NCBI GenBank assembly: GCA_943787785.1
Contig: CALSNT010000018.1
Coordinates: forward strand, 1-64,000
DNA: 64,000 bases
From: an uncultured Paracoccaceae bacterium
GTDB lineage: Bacteria > Pseudomonadota > Alphaproteobacteria > Rhodobacterales > Rhodobacteraceae
Direction: 5' to 3'
A program made the position numbers and the translations under genes. This document shows, one piece after another, positions 55,491-63,594 of this stretch. How positions within the stretch are numbered: the stretch's first letter is position 1; each line of letters begins with the position of its first letter. The notes under the pieces were generated by a model. The model saw only the letters and a list, made by a program, of their open reading frames with translations, did not search any database and was not told where the DNA came from.

Positions 55491-56151
55491 AGTCCCGTCC
55501 GATACTGCGCCAAAAGAAAGACGCAAGCGCCTGCCTTCAGGAGAACGACGGCGGGAATTTATTGCCCAGGCGATTGAGTTCTTTGCCGAGAATGGTTTTG
55601 AAAGCTCGACCCGTGATCTTGCGAAACGTCTGGGGGTAACGCAGCCGCTGTTGTACCGATATTTTCCCTCCAAGGACGACCTGATCGCCGAGGTTTATTC
55701 CGCAGTCTACGTCAAGCGGTGGAAGCCGGAGTGGGAGGTGCTGTTGGCCGATCGGACACGCCCATTGGCAGACCGCCTGCGGCAATTTTATCGCGAGTAT
55801 ACCGAGGTCGTGTTCACCCGCGACTGGATGCGGATCTTCCTGTTCGCCGGACTGAAGGGTGTTGATATCAATATCCGCTACATGGGCCTCGTGCGCAGTC
55901 GCATTCTGGACCCGATCGTCGCCGAAGCCCGGGCCGAAGCGGGGTTGGTCGATGCCAATGGCCCGGCAGAATCGGACTTTGCCTGGCTGATTCATGGTGG
56001 GATCTTCTATAACGGCGTCCGGCGGGTGGTTTACGGCGAGGCGGACGCGACGGATGTGGGCGCAATGATCGACAACGCGGTGGAAGCGATGCTGACCGGG
56101 CTGGAGAAGATGCGAGCAGGAGAGCCAGCACCGAAGGTTCGGTCGCTCTAG
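55471..56151 (+). CDS. TetR-family transcriptional regulator 1
   Basis: A 226-residue regulator. SGERRREFIAQAIEFFAENGF and STRDLAKRLGVTQPLLYRYFPSKDDL form the N-terminal HTH; the rest is a helical ligand-binding domain. An ATG at 55483 is an alternative start. It overlaps the OsmC gene. Two palindromes sharing TCGATAAAT in nearby divergent gaps are its probable targets. Confidence 0.9.
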   Translation: MIGAMPEVPSDTAPKERRKRLPSGERRREFIAQAIEFFAENGFESSTRDLAKRLGVTQPLLYRYFPSKDDLIAEVYSAVYVKRWKPEWEVLLADRTRPLADRLRQFYREYTEVVFTRDWMRIFLFAGLKGVDINIRYMGLVRSRILDPIVAEARAEAGLVDANGPAESDFAWLIHGGIFYNGVRRVVYGEADATDVGAMIDNAVEAMLTGLEKMRAGEPAPKVRSL

Positions 56152-56418
56152 TTCACAAAATGCCCGACGTTATTTTTGGCCCTGAGTAGACGTTCGCGTT
56201 GGACGCTACCTTAGCCCGGATTAAAGGCGAAGCCGCCGGGCGAGCGCCTGACCGTCCCGCGGTCGGGCGCTTTGGCAAAGCTGCGCATCTTAATGATGCC
56301 ACAGCCAAAGCCGCACCATAAATTGCCCCTGATGACCGTTGCTGCGCCAGCCCCCGGTCAGGCACCCGCCCGGCTTATACACATCATCGACAAATGGTCG
56401 CTACAGGCCAAAATCACC

Positions 56419-56934
56419 CTAACCCGCACGGGTCCCCCGCGCCGGATAGCCGTTGCCCATCGCTCCGACCTTACTCAGCAAGATTTCCAGATCGGGGCGC
56501 GCAAACGGCATCGTGGCGATGTCGATCAGGTACAGCCGGCCATCAGGGCGGACCCAGAAAGTGCCGGGTTCCGCAAATACATCGGTTTCCGCTTCCTTGA
56601 TGGTCGAGGAAATCCACAGGCCCCAGGACCGCGCGACGTCCTCGGTCAGACCATAGGCGACCGGCACATCGCTCAGACCCCAATCAGCCTTCGCCTTTTC
56701 GGCGCGGTCGACCGGGTCCATCGAGATGGCAACCAGATCGACGCCCTTGGCGACGAAGTCGCTCGCCACAGTCTGCAACTTGCCCAAATAGGTCTCGCAC
56801 ACCGGGCAGTGAAGGCCGCGATAGACGACGATCATCGAGAACGCCTCGGGCGCGCGGCCTGACAGCGTTCAGGTTCCGCCGCCGACCAGCGGAAGCGAAA
56901 GTGCGGGGGCTTGGGTGTCGGGCATCAGTTTCAT
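56419..56934 (-). pseudogene. Peroxiredoxin-like (AhpC/TSA) gene with premature stop
   Basis: The natural start is ATG at 56934, preceded by AAGGA. It encodes MKLMPDTQAPALSLPLVGGGT and then an in-frame TGA (56869-56871, codon 22), where relatives have Trp. The frame then continues with RAPEAFSMIVVYRGLHCPVC, the redox Cys pair, to the end. A one-base TGG to TGA change explains it. Reinitiation at ATG 56835 would give a 138-residue protein lacking the first strands. Confidence 0.8.
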
Positions 56935-56974
56935 CGGGGCGTTCCTTTTCGGGAGAGGCTAAGTTTGGCTTGCA

Positions 56975-56996
56975 TTATTTATAGGTCGATAAATAA
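56975..56996. promoter_or_regulatory. TetR operator candidate B
   Basis: TTATTTAT (56975-56982) and ATAAATAA (56989-56996) form an inverted repeat with spacer AGGTCG, between the redoxin gene (minus) and the Mo-hydroxylase FAD subunit gene (plus). It shares TCGATAAAT with candidate A. Confidence 0.6.
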
Positions 56997-57037
56997 TGGA
57001 TGCACCGGTGACCACAAGGGCCACCATTGGAGGTGGC

Positions 57038-57865
57038 ATGAAGGCTCCGGATTTTAGATATGAGCGCCCGACTGATGTGGAGGCGGCGCTGGCACTGTTG
57101 GCGGATGGTGATGCGGCGGTGCTGGCAGGTGGGCAGAGCCTGATGCCGATGATGAATTTCCGTCTGGCACGGCCTCAGGTTTTGGTTGACCTGAACCGGA
57201 TCGACGGGCTGGCCGGGATTGCCGAGGATGGCGAAGCGCTGCGGATCGGGGCCATGACGCGCTATGCTGATCTGGCGGGATCGGATTTGATCGCAACCTA
57301 CGCCCCGCTGATTGCGCGTGCCCTGCCCCATATCGCCCACCCGGCGATCCGTAATCGCGGCACAATTGGCGGCTCGGTCGCACTGGCGGATCCAGCCGCT
57401 GAAATGCCGGCGCTGCTGATGGCGATGGGCGCGCAGATTGCGCTGCGTTCGACCAGCGGCATGCGGGAAGTTGCGGCAGATGACTTCTTTCTTGGCCTCT
57501 ACGAAACTGCGCGGGCCGAAGATGAGCTGGTAACCGAGATTATCGTTCCCAAGCCTGCGCCTGGCACGCGGCATGGGTTCTACGAACTGGCACGGCGGCA
57601 CGGCGATTATGCAATGGCGGGGGTCGCGCTGGCCGTCGGGGAGGCGGTGCGCGTGGCGTTCTTTGCGGTCAGCGACCACGCCCTGCGCGCGCCTGAGGCC
57701 GAGGCGGCGCTGGCGAGCGGCGACATTGATGCGGCGGCGGCGGGGCTAGAGGGCCTCGATTTCCACGCCGATCCGAACGCCGACGTTGCGACCAAGAAAC
57801 ATCTGGCGGGCGTGGTTTTGCGCCGGGCATGGGCCGGGTCGAGTACTGGGGGGAACACGGCATGA
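57038..57865 (+). CDS. Molybdenum hydroxylase FAD subunit (CoxM-like)
   Basis: A 275-residue FAD-binding subunit of the xanthine-dehydrogenase family. LAGGQSLMPMMNFRLARP and GTIGGSVALADPAAEMPALL are the two FAD motifs. It passes electrons from the iron-sulfur subunit to an acceptor. TTGGAGG precedes the ATG. It overlaps the next gene by ATGA, giving the order FAD-FeS-Mo subunits. Confidence 0.9.
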   Translation: MKAPDFRYERPTDVEAALALLADGDAAVLAGGQSLMPMMNFRLARPQVLVDLNRIDGLAGIAEDGEALRIGAMTRYADLAGSDLIATYAPLIARALPHIAHPAIRNRGTIGGSVALADPAAEMPALLMAMGAQIALRSTSGMREVAADDFFLGLYETARAEDELVTEIIVPKPAPGTRHGFYELARRHGDYAMAGVALAVGEAVRVAFFAVSDHALRAPEAEAALASGDIDAAAAGLEGLDFHADPNADVATKKHLAGVVLRRAWAGSSTGGNTA

Positions 57866-58359
57866 GCGATCTTCACAAAATATCGGTGACGATCAACGGC
57901 GAAGCGATTCGCGCGTCCGTCCCTGCCCGCCTGAACCTGGTCGATTTCATCCGCACCGAGGCGGGCCTGACCGGCAGTCACGTCGGCTGCGAACACGGCG
58001 TCTGCGGGGCCTGCACAATCGAGGTCGACGGCGCGATGGTGCGCGGCTGCCTGATGCTGGCGGTGCAGGCGGACGGAGCGACGGTAACAACGGTCGAGGG
58101 GTTCGCCGACAGTGATTTCGGCCCGGCCCTGCAAGAAGCATTTCAGAACAACCACGCGCTGCAATGCGGCTATTGCACGCCGGGGATGCTGGCCAGCGCG
58201 CTGGAGTATCTGCGTGGCGTACGATCGAGCGCCACCGGGCCGGACCGCGCGGCGATCCGCGATCATATCTCGGGTAACTACTGCCGCTGCACCGGGTATC
58301 AATCCATCGTCAATGCGATTGCCGAAGTGGCAACCTCGAAAGCGGAGGGCAAATCATGA
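57862..58359 (+). CDS. Molybdenum hydroxylase 2Fe-2S subunit (CoxS-like)
   Basis: A 165-residue protein with two 2Fe-2S clusters: GCEHGVCGACTIEVDG in the N-terminal plant-ferredoxin domain, and CGYCTPGM and YCRCTGYQ in the helical domain. It shuttles electrons from molybdenum to FAD. It overlaps both neighbouring subunit genes by four bases. Confidence 0.94.
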   Translation: MSDLHKISVTINGEAIRASVPARLNLVDFIRTEAGLTGSHVGCEHGVCGACTIEVDGAMVRGCLMLAVQADGATVTTVEGFADSDFGPALQEAFQNNHALQCGYCTPGMLASALEYLRGVRSSATGPDRAAIRDHISGNYCRCTGYQSIVNAIAEVATSKAEGKS

Positions 58360-60734
58360 GCGGCCCCCGGACCATATTCGACAAACCCAACCGCTATATC
58401 GGCCAGCCCGAGGTGCGCCGAGATGCCAAGCGCCTGCTGCACGGACGAGGGCAATACGTCGACGACCTGGCGCTGCCTCGCATGCTCCACGCTGCCTTCG
58501 TGCGCAGCCCCTACGCGCATGCGAAAATCCTGTCGATTGACGTGGATGAAGCACGCGTGCTGCCCGGCGTCGTCGCGATCTATTCCGGGGCCGATCTCGC
58601 CGAATCTGTGGAACCTTACGTGGGAGTCCTCAGCCATATGGTTGGACTGCGATCTGCGCCTCAGCACCCTTTGGCGGTGGATACTGCCCGCTGGCAGGGC
58701 GAGCCGGTGGTGATGGTCGTTGCACAATCCCGCGCTGAAGCCGAGGACGCAGCAGAGTTGATCGAGGTTGACTTCGATCCCCTGCCCCCGGTGGTCGACG
58801 TGGAACGCGCACTCGACCAGGACACGCCGGTGATCCACGACCAATTCGACAGCAACCTGGCCTGGGAACGGACCGTCGAGGCGGGCGACATCGACGCGGC
58901 CTTTGCGGCGGACGGCGTCACCGTCATCGACAAGCGCTTCACCTTTGGGCGCCACACCGGCGTCACGCTGGAACCCCGCGCGGCGGTGGCCGAATTCGAC
59001 CCGTCAACCGACCGGTTGACCTTCCACTACTCCGGCCAGGCACCGCATATGATGCAGTTCATCTTCGCCAAGCATCTGGGGCTGAGGGAGGATAACGTCC
59101 GGGTGATCTCGCGCGACGTGGGTGGGTCGTTCGGGATCAAGATCCACACCTACGGGGATGAGGTAGCGACAGCCGCGGCGGCGAAACTGCTGGGCCGTCC
59201 GGTGAAATTCATCGCCGACCGGATGGAGAGTTTCACAACTGACATCCATGCACGCGACCATATCATCGACGCGAAGATCGGCGTGACCGAAGAGGGCAAG
59301 ATCGTCGGGATCGAGTTCGACGACCTCACCGGGATCGGCCCCTTTTCGATGTACCCGCGCACCAGTGCCATCGAGGCGAACCAGATCCTGAACCTGACCG
59401 GCGCGCCCTATGCCATTGAAAACTATCGCGCCACCTCACGCGTTGTGTTCATGAACAAGAACATGATGTGCCAATATCGCGCCGTCGGGCATCCGGTGGC
59501 AATGGCGGTGGCCGACGGGCTGGTCGAGGCTGCTGCAGCTGCCATTGGCATGGACCCGGTCGAGATCCGGCGCAAGAACCTGCTGGCTGACGATTGCTAT
59601 CCGACCGTCACCGCGACGGGGATGAAATTGGACGATCTGAGCCATCACGCCTGCCTGACCAAGTTAATCGAAACGATGGATTACGACGCATTGCGCGCGG
59701 ATCAGGCGGCGGCGCGGAAACGCGGTGTGCATCGCGGGATCGGATTGATCTCAATGGTCGAGGTCACCAATCCGTCGCCAATGTTCTATGGCATCGGAGG
59801 GGCTCCGATTGCGTCTCAGGATGGGGCGACGGTGCGTCTGGATGCGGGCGGCGGGCTGCACGTCAGCAGTTCGATCACCGAACAGGGCCAGGGAACGAAT
59901 GCGATCCTGGCGCAGATTGCCGCTGGAGTTTTCGGCGTCGATCTGGACCGGGTTCGGGTAACAACAGGCGACACCGAGACGACACCCTATGGCGGCGGCA
60001 CGTGGGCCTCTCGCGGGGCCGGGATCGGTGGCGAGGCGATGCTGCAGGCGGCCCATGCGCTGAAGGATCAGGTGCTGGAAGTGGCTGCGGTGATCCTGCA
60101 GGGCAAGGCCGAGGCGCTGGATATCGTTGCGGGCAAAGTGGTGGATGCGACGGGCGGGGCCGAGCGGATCACGCTGTCCGATCTGGCCCGCACTGTATAC
60201 TATCGCGGCAACGAATTACCCGCTGATCTGGAACCAGAGCTGGTGGCGACCCGCCACTACCGCGTCACCGATTTCCCATTTGTATTCACCAACGGCGCAA
60301 TGGCGGCCTATGTCGAGGTGGACACCGAAACCGGCTTTACCAAGATACTGAATTTCTGGGCGGTCGAGGATTGCGGGCGCGTCATCAACCCCGCGCTGGT
60401 CGATGAACAGATTCGTGGTGGCGTGGTGCAGGGCATCGGCGGCGCGCTGTATGAAGAGGTGATCTATGACGAGGATGGCCAGCAACTGAACACCTCCATG
60501 GCCGATTATCTGGTGCCGATGGCTGCGGAGATGCCGGATATTGTGGTGAAACATGTGGAAACGCCCACCAAGACCTCAGCCCTCGGCGCCAAGGGCGCGG
60601 GCGAGGCCGGGACCGGCGGCGCGCCGGGGGCGCTGATGAACGCGATCAATGATGCGCTGCGCCCGATGGGCGCTGAAGTGACGCAGATGCCGATGACGCC
60701 GCAACGGGTTCTGCGGGCGTTGGGGGTGGTTTGA
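58356..60734 (+). CDS. Molybdenum hydroxylase large subunit (CoxL-like, non-CO type)
   Basis: A 792-residue molybdopterin cytosine dinucleotide-binding subunit. GGSFGIKIHTYG, QYRAVGHPVAMAVADG and GAKGAGEAGTGGAPGALMNA (catalytic Glu in GEAG) are active-site regions. The loop of form I CO dehydrogenases (VAYRCSFR) is replaced by CQYRAVGHP, so CO oxidation is not expected; hydroxylation of an aromatic or heterocyclic carbon is more likely. Confidence 0.92.
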   Translation: MSGPRTIFDKPNRYIGQPEVRRDAKRLLHGRGQYVDDLALPRMLHAAFVRSPYAHAKILSIDVDEARVLPGVVAIYSGADLAESVEPYVGVLSHMVGLRSAPQHPLAVDTARWQGEPVVMVVAQSRAEAEDAAELIEVDFDPLPPVVDVERALDQDTPVIHDQFDSNLAWERTVEAGDIDAAFAADGVTVIDKRFTFGRHTGVTLEPRAAVAEFDPSTDRLTFHYSGQAPHMMQFIFAKHLGLREDNVRVISRDVGGSFGIKIHTYGDEVATAAAAKLLGRPVKFIADRMESFTTDIHARDHIIDAKIGVTEEGKIVGIEFDDLTGIGPFSMYPRTSAIEANQILNLTGAPYAIENYRATSRVVFMNKNMMCQYRAVGHPVAMAVADGLVEAAAAAIGMDPVEIRRKNLLADDCYPTVTATGMKLDDLSHHACLTKLIETMDYDALRADQAAARKRGVHRGIGLISMVEVTNPSPMFYGIGGAPIASQDGATVRLDAGGGLHVSSSITEQGQGTNAILAQIAAGVFGVDLDRVRVTTGDTETTPYGGGTWASRGAGIGGEAMLQAAHALKDQVLEVAAVILQGKAEALDIVAGKVVDATGGAERITLSDLARTVYYRGNELPADLEPELVATRHYRVTDFPFVFTNGAMAAYVEVDTETGFTKILNFWAVEDCGRVINPALVDEQIRGGVVQGIGGALYEEVIYDEDGQQLNTSMADYLVPMAAEMPDIVVKHVETPTKTSALGAKGAGEAGTGGAPGALMNAINDALRPMGAEVTQMPMTPQRVLRALGVV

Positions 60735-60743
60735 CGCGGTGCC

Positions 60744-61952
60744 TCAGGCTTTTTCGTAGAAATACAGGGACGTCCCATCGAGGGTCGCTTGCGTCCAATC
60801 CGCAAAGTCAGTGGGCGTCATCGCGGCCCAGTCTGGTGTTTCTTCTACCTGCGCCCGTCCGATGCGGCGACCAAGCTCGACCAAGGTGTTGTTTGCGGCG
60901 GCACGGCGCGTATCGTAGTCCGCCAGTGCCGCAGGCCAGTCTGTATGCCCGGCAATGCAGTCTTCCAGTGCCAGCACATCCTGAAGGGCCTTGGTTGCAC
61001 CGCTTCCGGTATGTGGGCGGGTCATCGTGCCCGCATCGCCGACCAGCGCCACGCGGTTCTGCCCATAGCTGTCGATCATCCCGTCATAGATCGGCTGGAT
61101 CGAAACGTTACGTCGCGCCGAATGCTGTACCAGGGCTGCAATGCGCGGTGGAAAATGATCCGCCAGCAGGTGCTCCAGGGTTTGATAGACTTCCGCGCTC
61201 ACACCGCCGGGCGGTACCGATGTGACGCCGTCGCCGCCCAATGCTTGTGGCGGGCGTGAATAGATCGCCCAGTTGACTCGCCTTCCCTTCCCTTCAAAAT
61301 CCGGGATCATGTAAAGCACCCCGTGGCCGCCCGGAAAGGTCAAGGTTAGCCAGGCTGAGGTTCTGTCGGCTTCGTCCAACAGGCAGCGATCTACCAATTC
61401 GGATTCCGCATAATTCCCGCGCCAGAGCACATAGCCCGCCGGGACCGCCCGAGCTTCTGGGTGAAGTTTGGCGCGGATCGCCGAGCGATATCCATCAGCC
61501 CCGATCAGTGCATCGAAGTGCCGGGTGGTCCCGTCTGAAAGTGTCACCGAGACAAATTCGCCTTGATCAGAGAATTCGCGCAAAGCCACGCCGCCGTGGT
61601 ACACGTCATCGGTTACACCGGAACGCAGGGCGCGCCATAACATGCTCCAGTTGTTTGTTACCCCGGCCGAGGGTTGCGTCCACAGCCGCCGCCCGCCGGC
61701 ACTGCCATCATGGTGCTGCCACCAGCGTTCACCCATCACGCAATGGGCGTAGTCCGTAGGCAGATATCCAGCCTCGATCAGCTGGTCCCGAAGCGGAAGC
61801 GGTACAACAATCCCCGCGCCCCGATCGCTGAGCGATGCGGGTGTGCGTTCAAAAACGCTCACGTTACGCCCGGCACGGATCAGTGCCTGAGCCGTCGCGC
61901 AACCAGCGATACTACCACCGATGATCGCAACTTTGGTGCCGGCGATGGCCAT
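60744..61952 (-). CDS. FAD-dependent aromatic-ring-type monooxygenase 2
   Basis: A 402-residue flavoprotein: VAIIGGSIAGCATAQALIRAG, GADGYRSAIRAK and VALVGDAGTMTRPHTGSGAT are the FAD motifs. It is of the same general type as monooxygenase 1 (2,6-dihydroxypyridine hydroxylase-like) but diverged. The start at 61952 follows AGAGG. It is convergent with the Mo-hydroxylase operon (9-base gap) and divergent from TetR 2. Confidence 0.87.
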   Translation of the reverse strand: MAIAGTKVAIIGGSIAGCATAQALIRAGRNVSVFERTPASLSDRGAGIVVPLPLRDQLIEAGYLPTDYAHCVMGERWWQHHDGSAGGRRLWTQPSAGVTNNWSMLWRALRSGVTDDVYHGGVALREFSDQGEFVSVTLSDGTTRHFDALIGADGYRSAIRAKLHPEARAVPAGYVLWRGNYAESELVDRCLLDEADRTSAWLTLTFPGGHGVLYMIPDFEGKGRRVNWAIYSRPPQALGGDGVTSVPPGGVSAEVYQTLEHLLADHFPPRIAALVQHSARRNVSIQPIYDGMIDSYGQNRVALVGDAGTMTRPHTGSGATKALQDVLALEDCIAGHTDWPAALADYDTRRAAANNTLVELGRRIGRAQVEETPDWAAMTPTDFADWTQATLDGTSLYFYEKA

Positions 61953-61990
61953 AATGAAACCTCTGTGTTGATCTCTGATTCGATACCATT

Positions 61991-62022
61991 TATACTTCGT
62001 ATAATTAAATATACAACGTATA
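61991..62022. promoter_or_regulatory. Tandem TetR operator candidates
   Basis: TATACTTCGTATA (61991-62003) and TATACAACGTATA (62010-62022) each have arms TATAC/GTATA with a 3-base centre, repeated 19 bases apart in the divergent gap between monooxygenase 2 and TetR 2. Confidence 0.7.
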
Positions 62023-62051
62023 ATTACCCGCTCTGATCGTAGGCTTGGAAA

Positions 62052-62693
62052 ATGGTAGAAAGATCGGCAAAACGCCGCGACCTGACGCTGGACAAAGTGG
62101 TTGAGGCCGCCCTGGCGATCCTGCGCACCGAAGATGAGGCCGCGCTGACCATGCGGCGCGTGGCGCGTGATCTGGGTGTCACGCCGATGGCGCTCTATCA
62201 TCACCTACCGGACAAGGACGCATTGTTGAACGCCGCTGTGGATCAGGTGTTTCTGGATGCGGCGCGGGCCGCCGCACCGCAGGAGATGGATTGGCGGGAT
62301 GAGCTCAGCTGGTTCATGAGCGAGGTCCGCGATCCACTGGTCGCCAGTCCCGGCATAGGGCAGGTTTTCGTGCGCCAACCGGTTCTCGGCCCTGGTACGG
62401 CGCTGACCACCGAACGGATGTTCCGCCTGTTGCGGGCGGGCGGTGTGACCGGTGATGCGCTGGCGGAAGCGGTGGATTCGATCACATTGTTGACCATCGG
62501 ATCAATTGCCAACGAAATCTCACGCCCCGCCGAAGTGCGTCTGCAATTGCCGGGGTTTTTAGAGGCCCCCGAAGTCTTGCCAGACCACATTGACACCTAT
62601 GCCCGTCGCGATGGACGCGCCCGTTATTTGCAGGCCCTGACCTGGCTGATGGATGGAATCGAAACCAAAGCGGGGATCAGCCCAAACGGCTGA
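62052..62693 (+). CDS. TetR-family transcriptional regulator 2
   Basis: A 213-residue regulator of the TetR/TetR_C type. LTLDKVVEAALAIL and LTMRRVARDLGVTPMALYHHLPDKDALL form the HTH. The helical C-terminal domain would sense a ligand. It is divergent from monooxygenase 2 across the tandem palindromes and overlaps the deacetylase gene by 17 bases tail to tail. Confidence 0.9.
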   Translation: MVERSAKRRDLTLDKVVEAALAILRTEDEAALTMRRVARDLGVTPMALYHHLPDKDALLNAAVDQVFLDAARAAAPQEMDWRDELSWFMSEVRDPLVASPGIGQVFVRQPVLGPGTALTTERMFRLLRAGGVTGDALAEAVDSITLLTIGSIANEISRPAEVRLQLPGFLEAPEVLPDHIDTYARRDGRARYLQALTWLMDGIETKAGISPNG

Positions 62694-63555
62694 GTTCACT
62701 ACGATACCAATCGCCAATCTCGGCGCCGGTCATCCAGGCAACTTGGTCGTGGCCTTTCACATAATCCAGAAGCTCCTCCAGATACCGGATTCGATGTGGA
62801 ACCCCCGTGATGTAGGGGTGAACCGAGATCGCCATAACGCGCGCATTATCGACCCCTTCGGCATAGAGGCGATCAAACTGGTCGCGACCCCGGTTCAGGA
62901 ACTCAGGGGCCGGGTGGCCTTGCAGCGCGTGCACCGCAATGTCGTTGTTTTCAACCGTATAGGGCAGCGTGGTGACCGGGCCTGAGGGCGTTTGGATCGT
63001 TTCGGGCAGGTCGTCGATCACCCAGTTGGCGACGTTCTTCACGCCATTGGTCGCCAGCAGGTCGAGCGTTTCATCCGTCTCGGTCAGGCCAGGGCTTTCC
63101 CAGCTGACAGGACGGGTGCCGCAAAACGCCTCGATAGTATCCTGGGCGCGCGCAATTTCGCCCGCCTGATCGTCCAGCTTGTGCATCGGACCCTGAATAT
63201 GTCCGTGGCCCATAAACTCCCACCCCGCGTCGCGACCTGCGGCAGCGACGCGCGGATATTCGGTGCAGACCGAGCCGTTGATGGCGAAAGTCACGGGGAT
63301 ATCGCGAGCGGTCATGGCGGCGTGCTGACGCCAGAAACCGGCGCGCATGCCGTATTCGTGCCAGCTCCAATTCGGGACGTCCGGCATCAGCGGCTGGCCC
63401 ATCGGCGGCGGCAATACAGTGCGCGGCATCGGGCGCGCCATCGACCAATGTTCGACATTGACGATGACCCAGACCGCCACGCGGGCGTTTCCGGGCAGGG
63501 TCAGGCGGGGCCGGTCGGGCGCGGCCTGATAAGGAACTCGGTCAGATAACAGCAT
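62677..63555 (-). CDS. Polysaccharide deacetylase-fold hydrolase
   Basis: A 292-residue protein with the NodB-type fold. VWVIVNVEHWSMARP and FMGHGHIQGPMH supply metal-site residues, and SVHPYITGVPHRIRYLEELL is a conserved end. It lies close to the PuuE/allantoinase-like group, which cleaves cyclic amides, rather than to peptidoglycan deacetylases; there is no signal peptide. It follows the TRAP gene across a hairpin. Confidence 0.82.
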   Translation of the reverse strand: MLLSDRVPYQAAPDRPRLTLPGNARVAVWVIVNVEHWSMARPMPRTVLPPPMGQPLMPDVPNWSWHEYGMRAGFWRQHAAMTARDIPVTFAINGSVCTEYPRVAAAGRDAGWEFMGHGHIQGPMHKLDDQAGEIARAQDTIEAFCGTRPVSWESPGLTETDETLDLLATNGVKNVANWVIDDLPETIQTPSGPVTTLPYTVENNDIAVHALQGHPAPEFLNRGRDQFDRLYAEGVDNARVMAISVHPYITGVPHRIRYLEELLDYVKGHDQVAWMTGAEIGDWYRSELSRLG

Positions 63556-63562
63556 GGGGCGT

Positions 63563-63585
63563 GGGGCACCCGGTGTGGGTGCCCC
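63563..63585 (-). ncRNA. Intercistronic hairpin after the TRAP solute-binding gene
   Basis: GGGGCACCC (63563-63571) pairs perfectly with GGGTGCCCC (63577-63585) around a 5-base loop. There is no T-run on the minus strand, so it probably acts as a stabiliser or partial terminator, like the hairpin after the ABC binding-protein gene. Confidence 0.6.
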
Positions 63586-63594
63586 TGTCCGATC

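Noticed and set aside
56869-56871. TGA in the redoxin gene as a selenocysteine codon.
   Set aside because: The position is Trp in relatives, not Cys, and no SECIS-like stem was seen after it; the redox Cys pair lies later.
58356-60734. Aerobic carbon monoxide dehydrogenase (form I CoxL).
   Set aside because: The form I active-site loop VAYRCSFR is absent; the sequence has CQYRAVGHP instead.
61991-62003. TATACTTCGTATA resembles a loxP arm (ATAACTTCGTATA).
   Set aside because: There is no loxP spacer or second inverted arm and no recombinase gene; the tandem repeat beside TetR 2 explains the site better.
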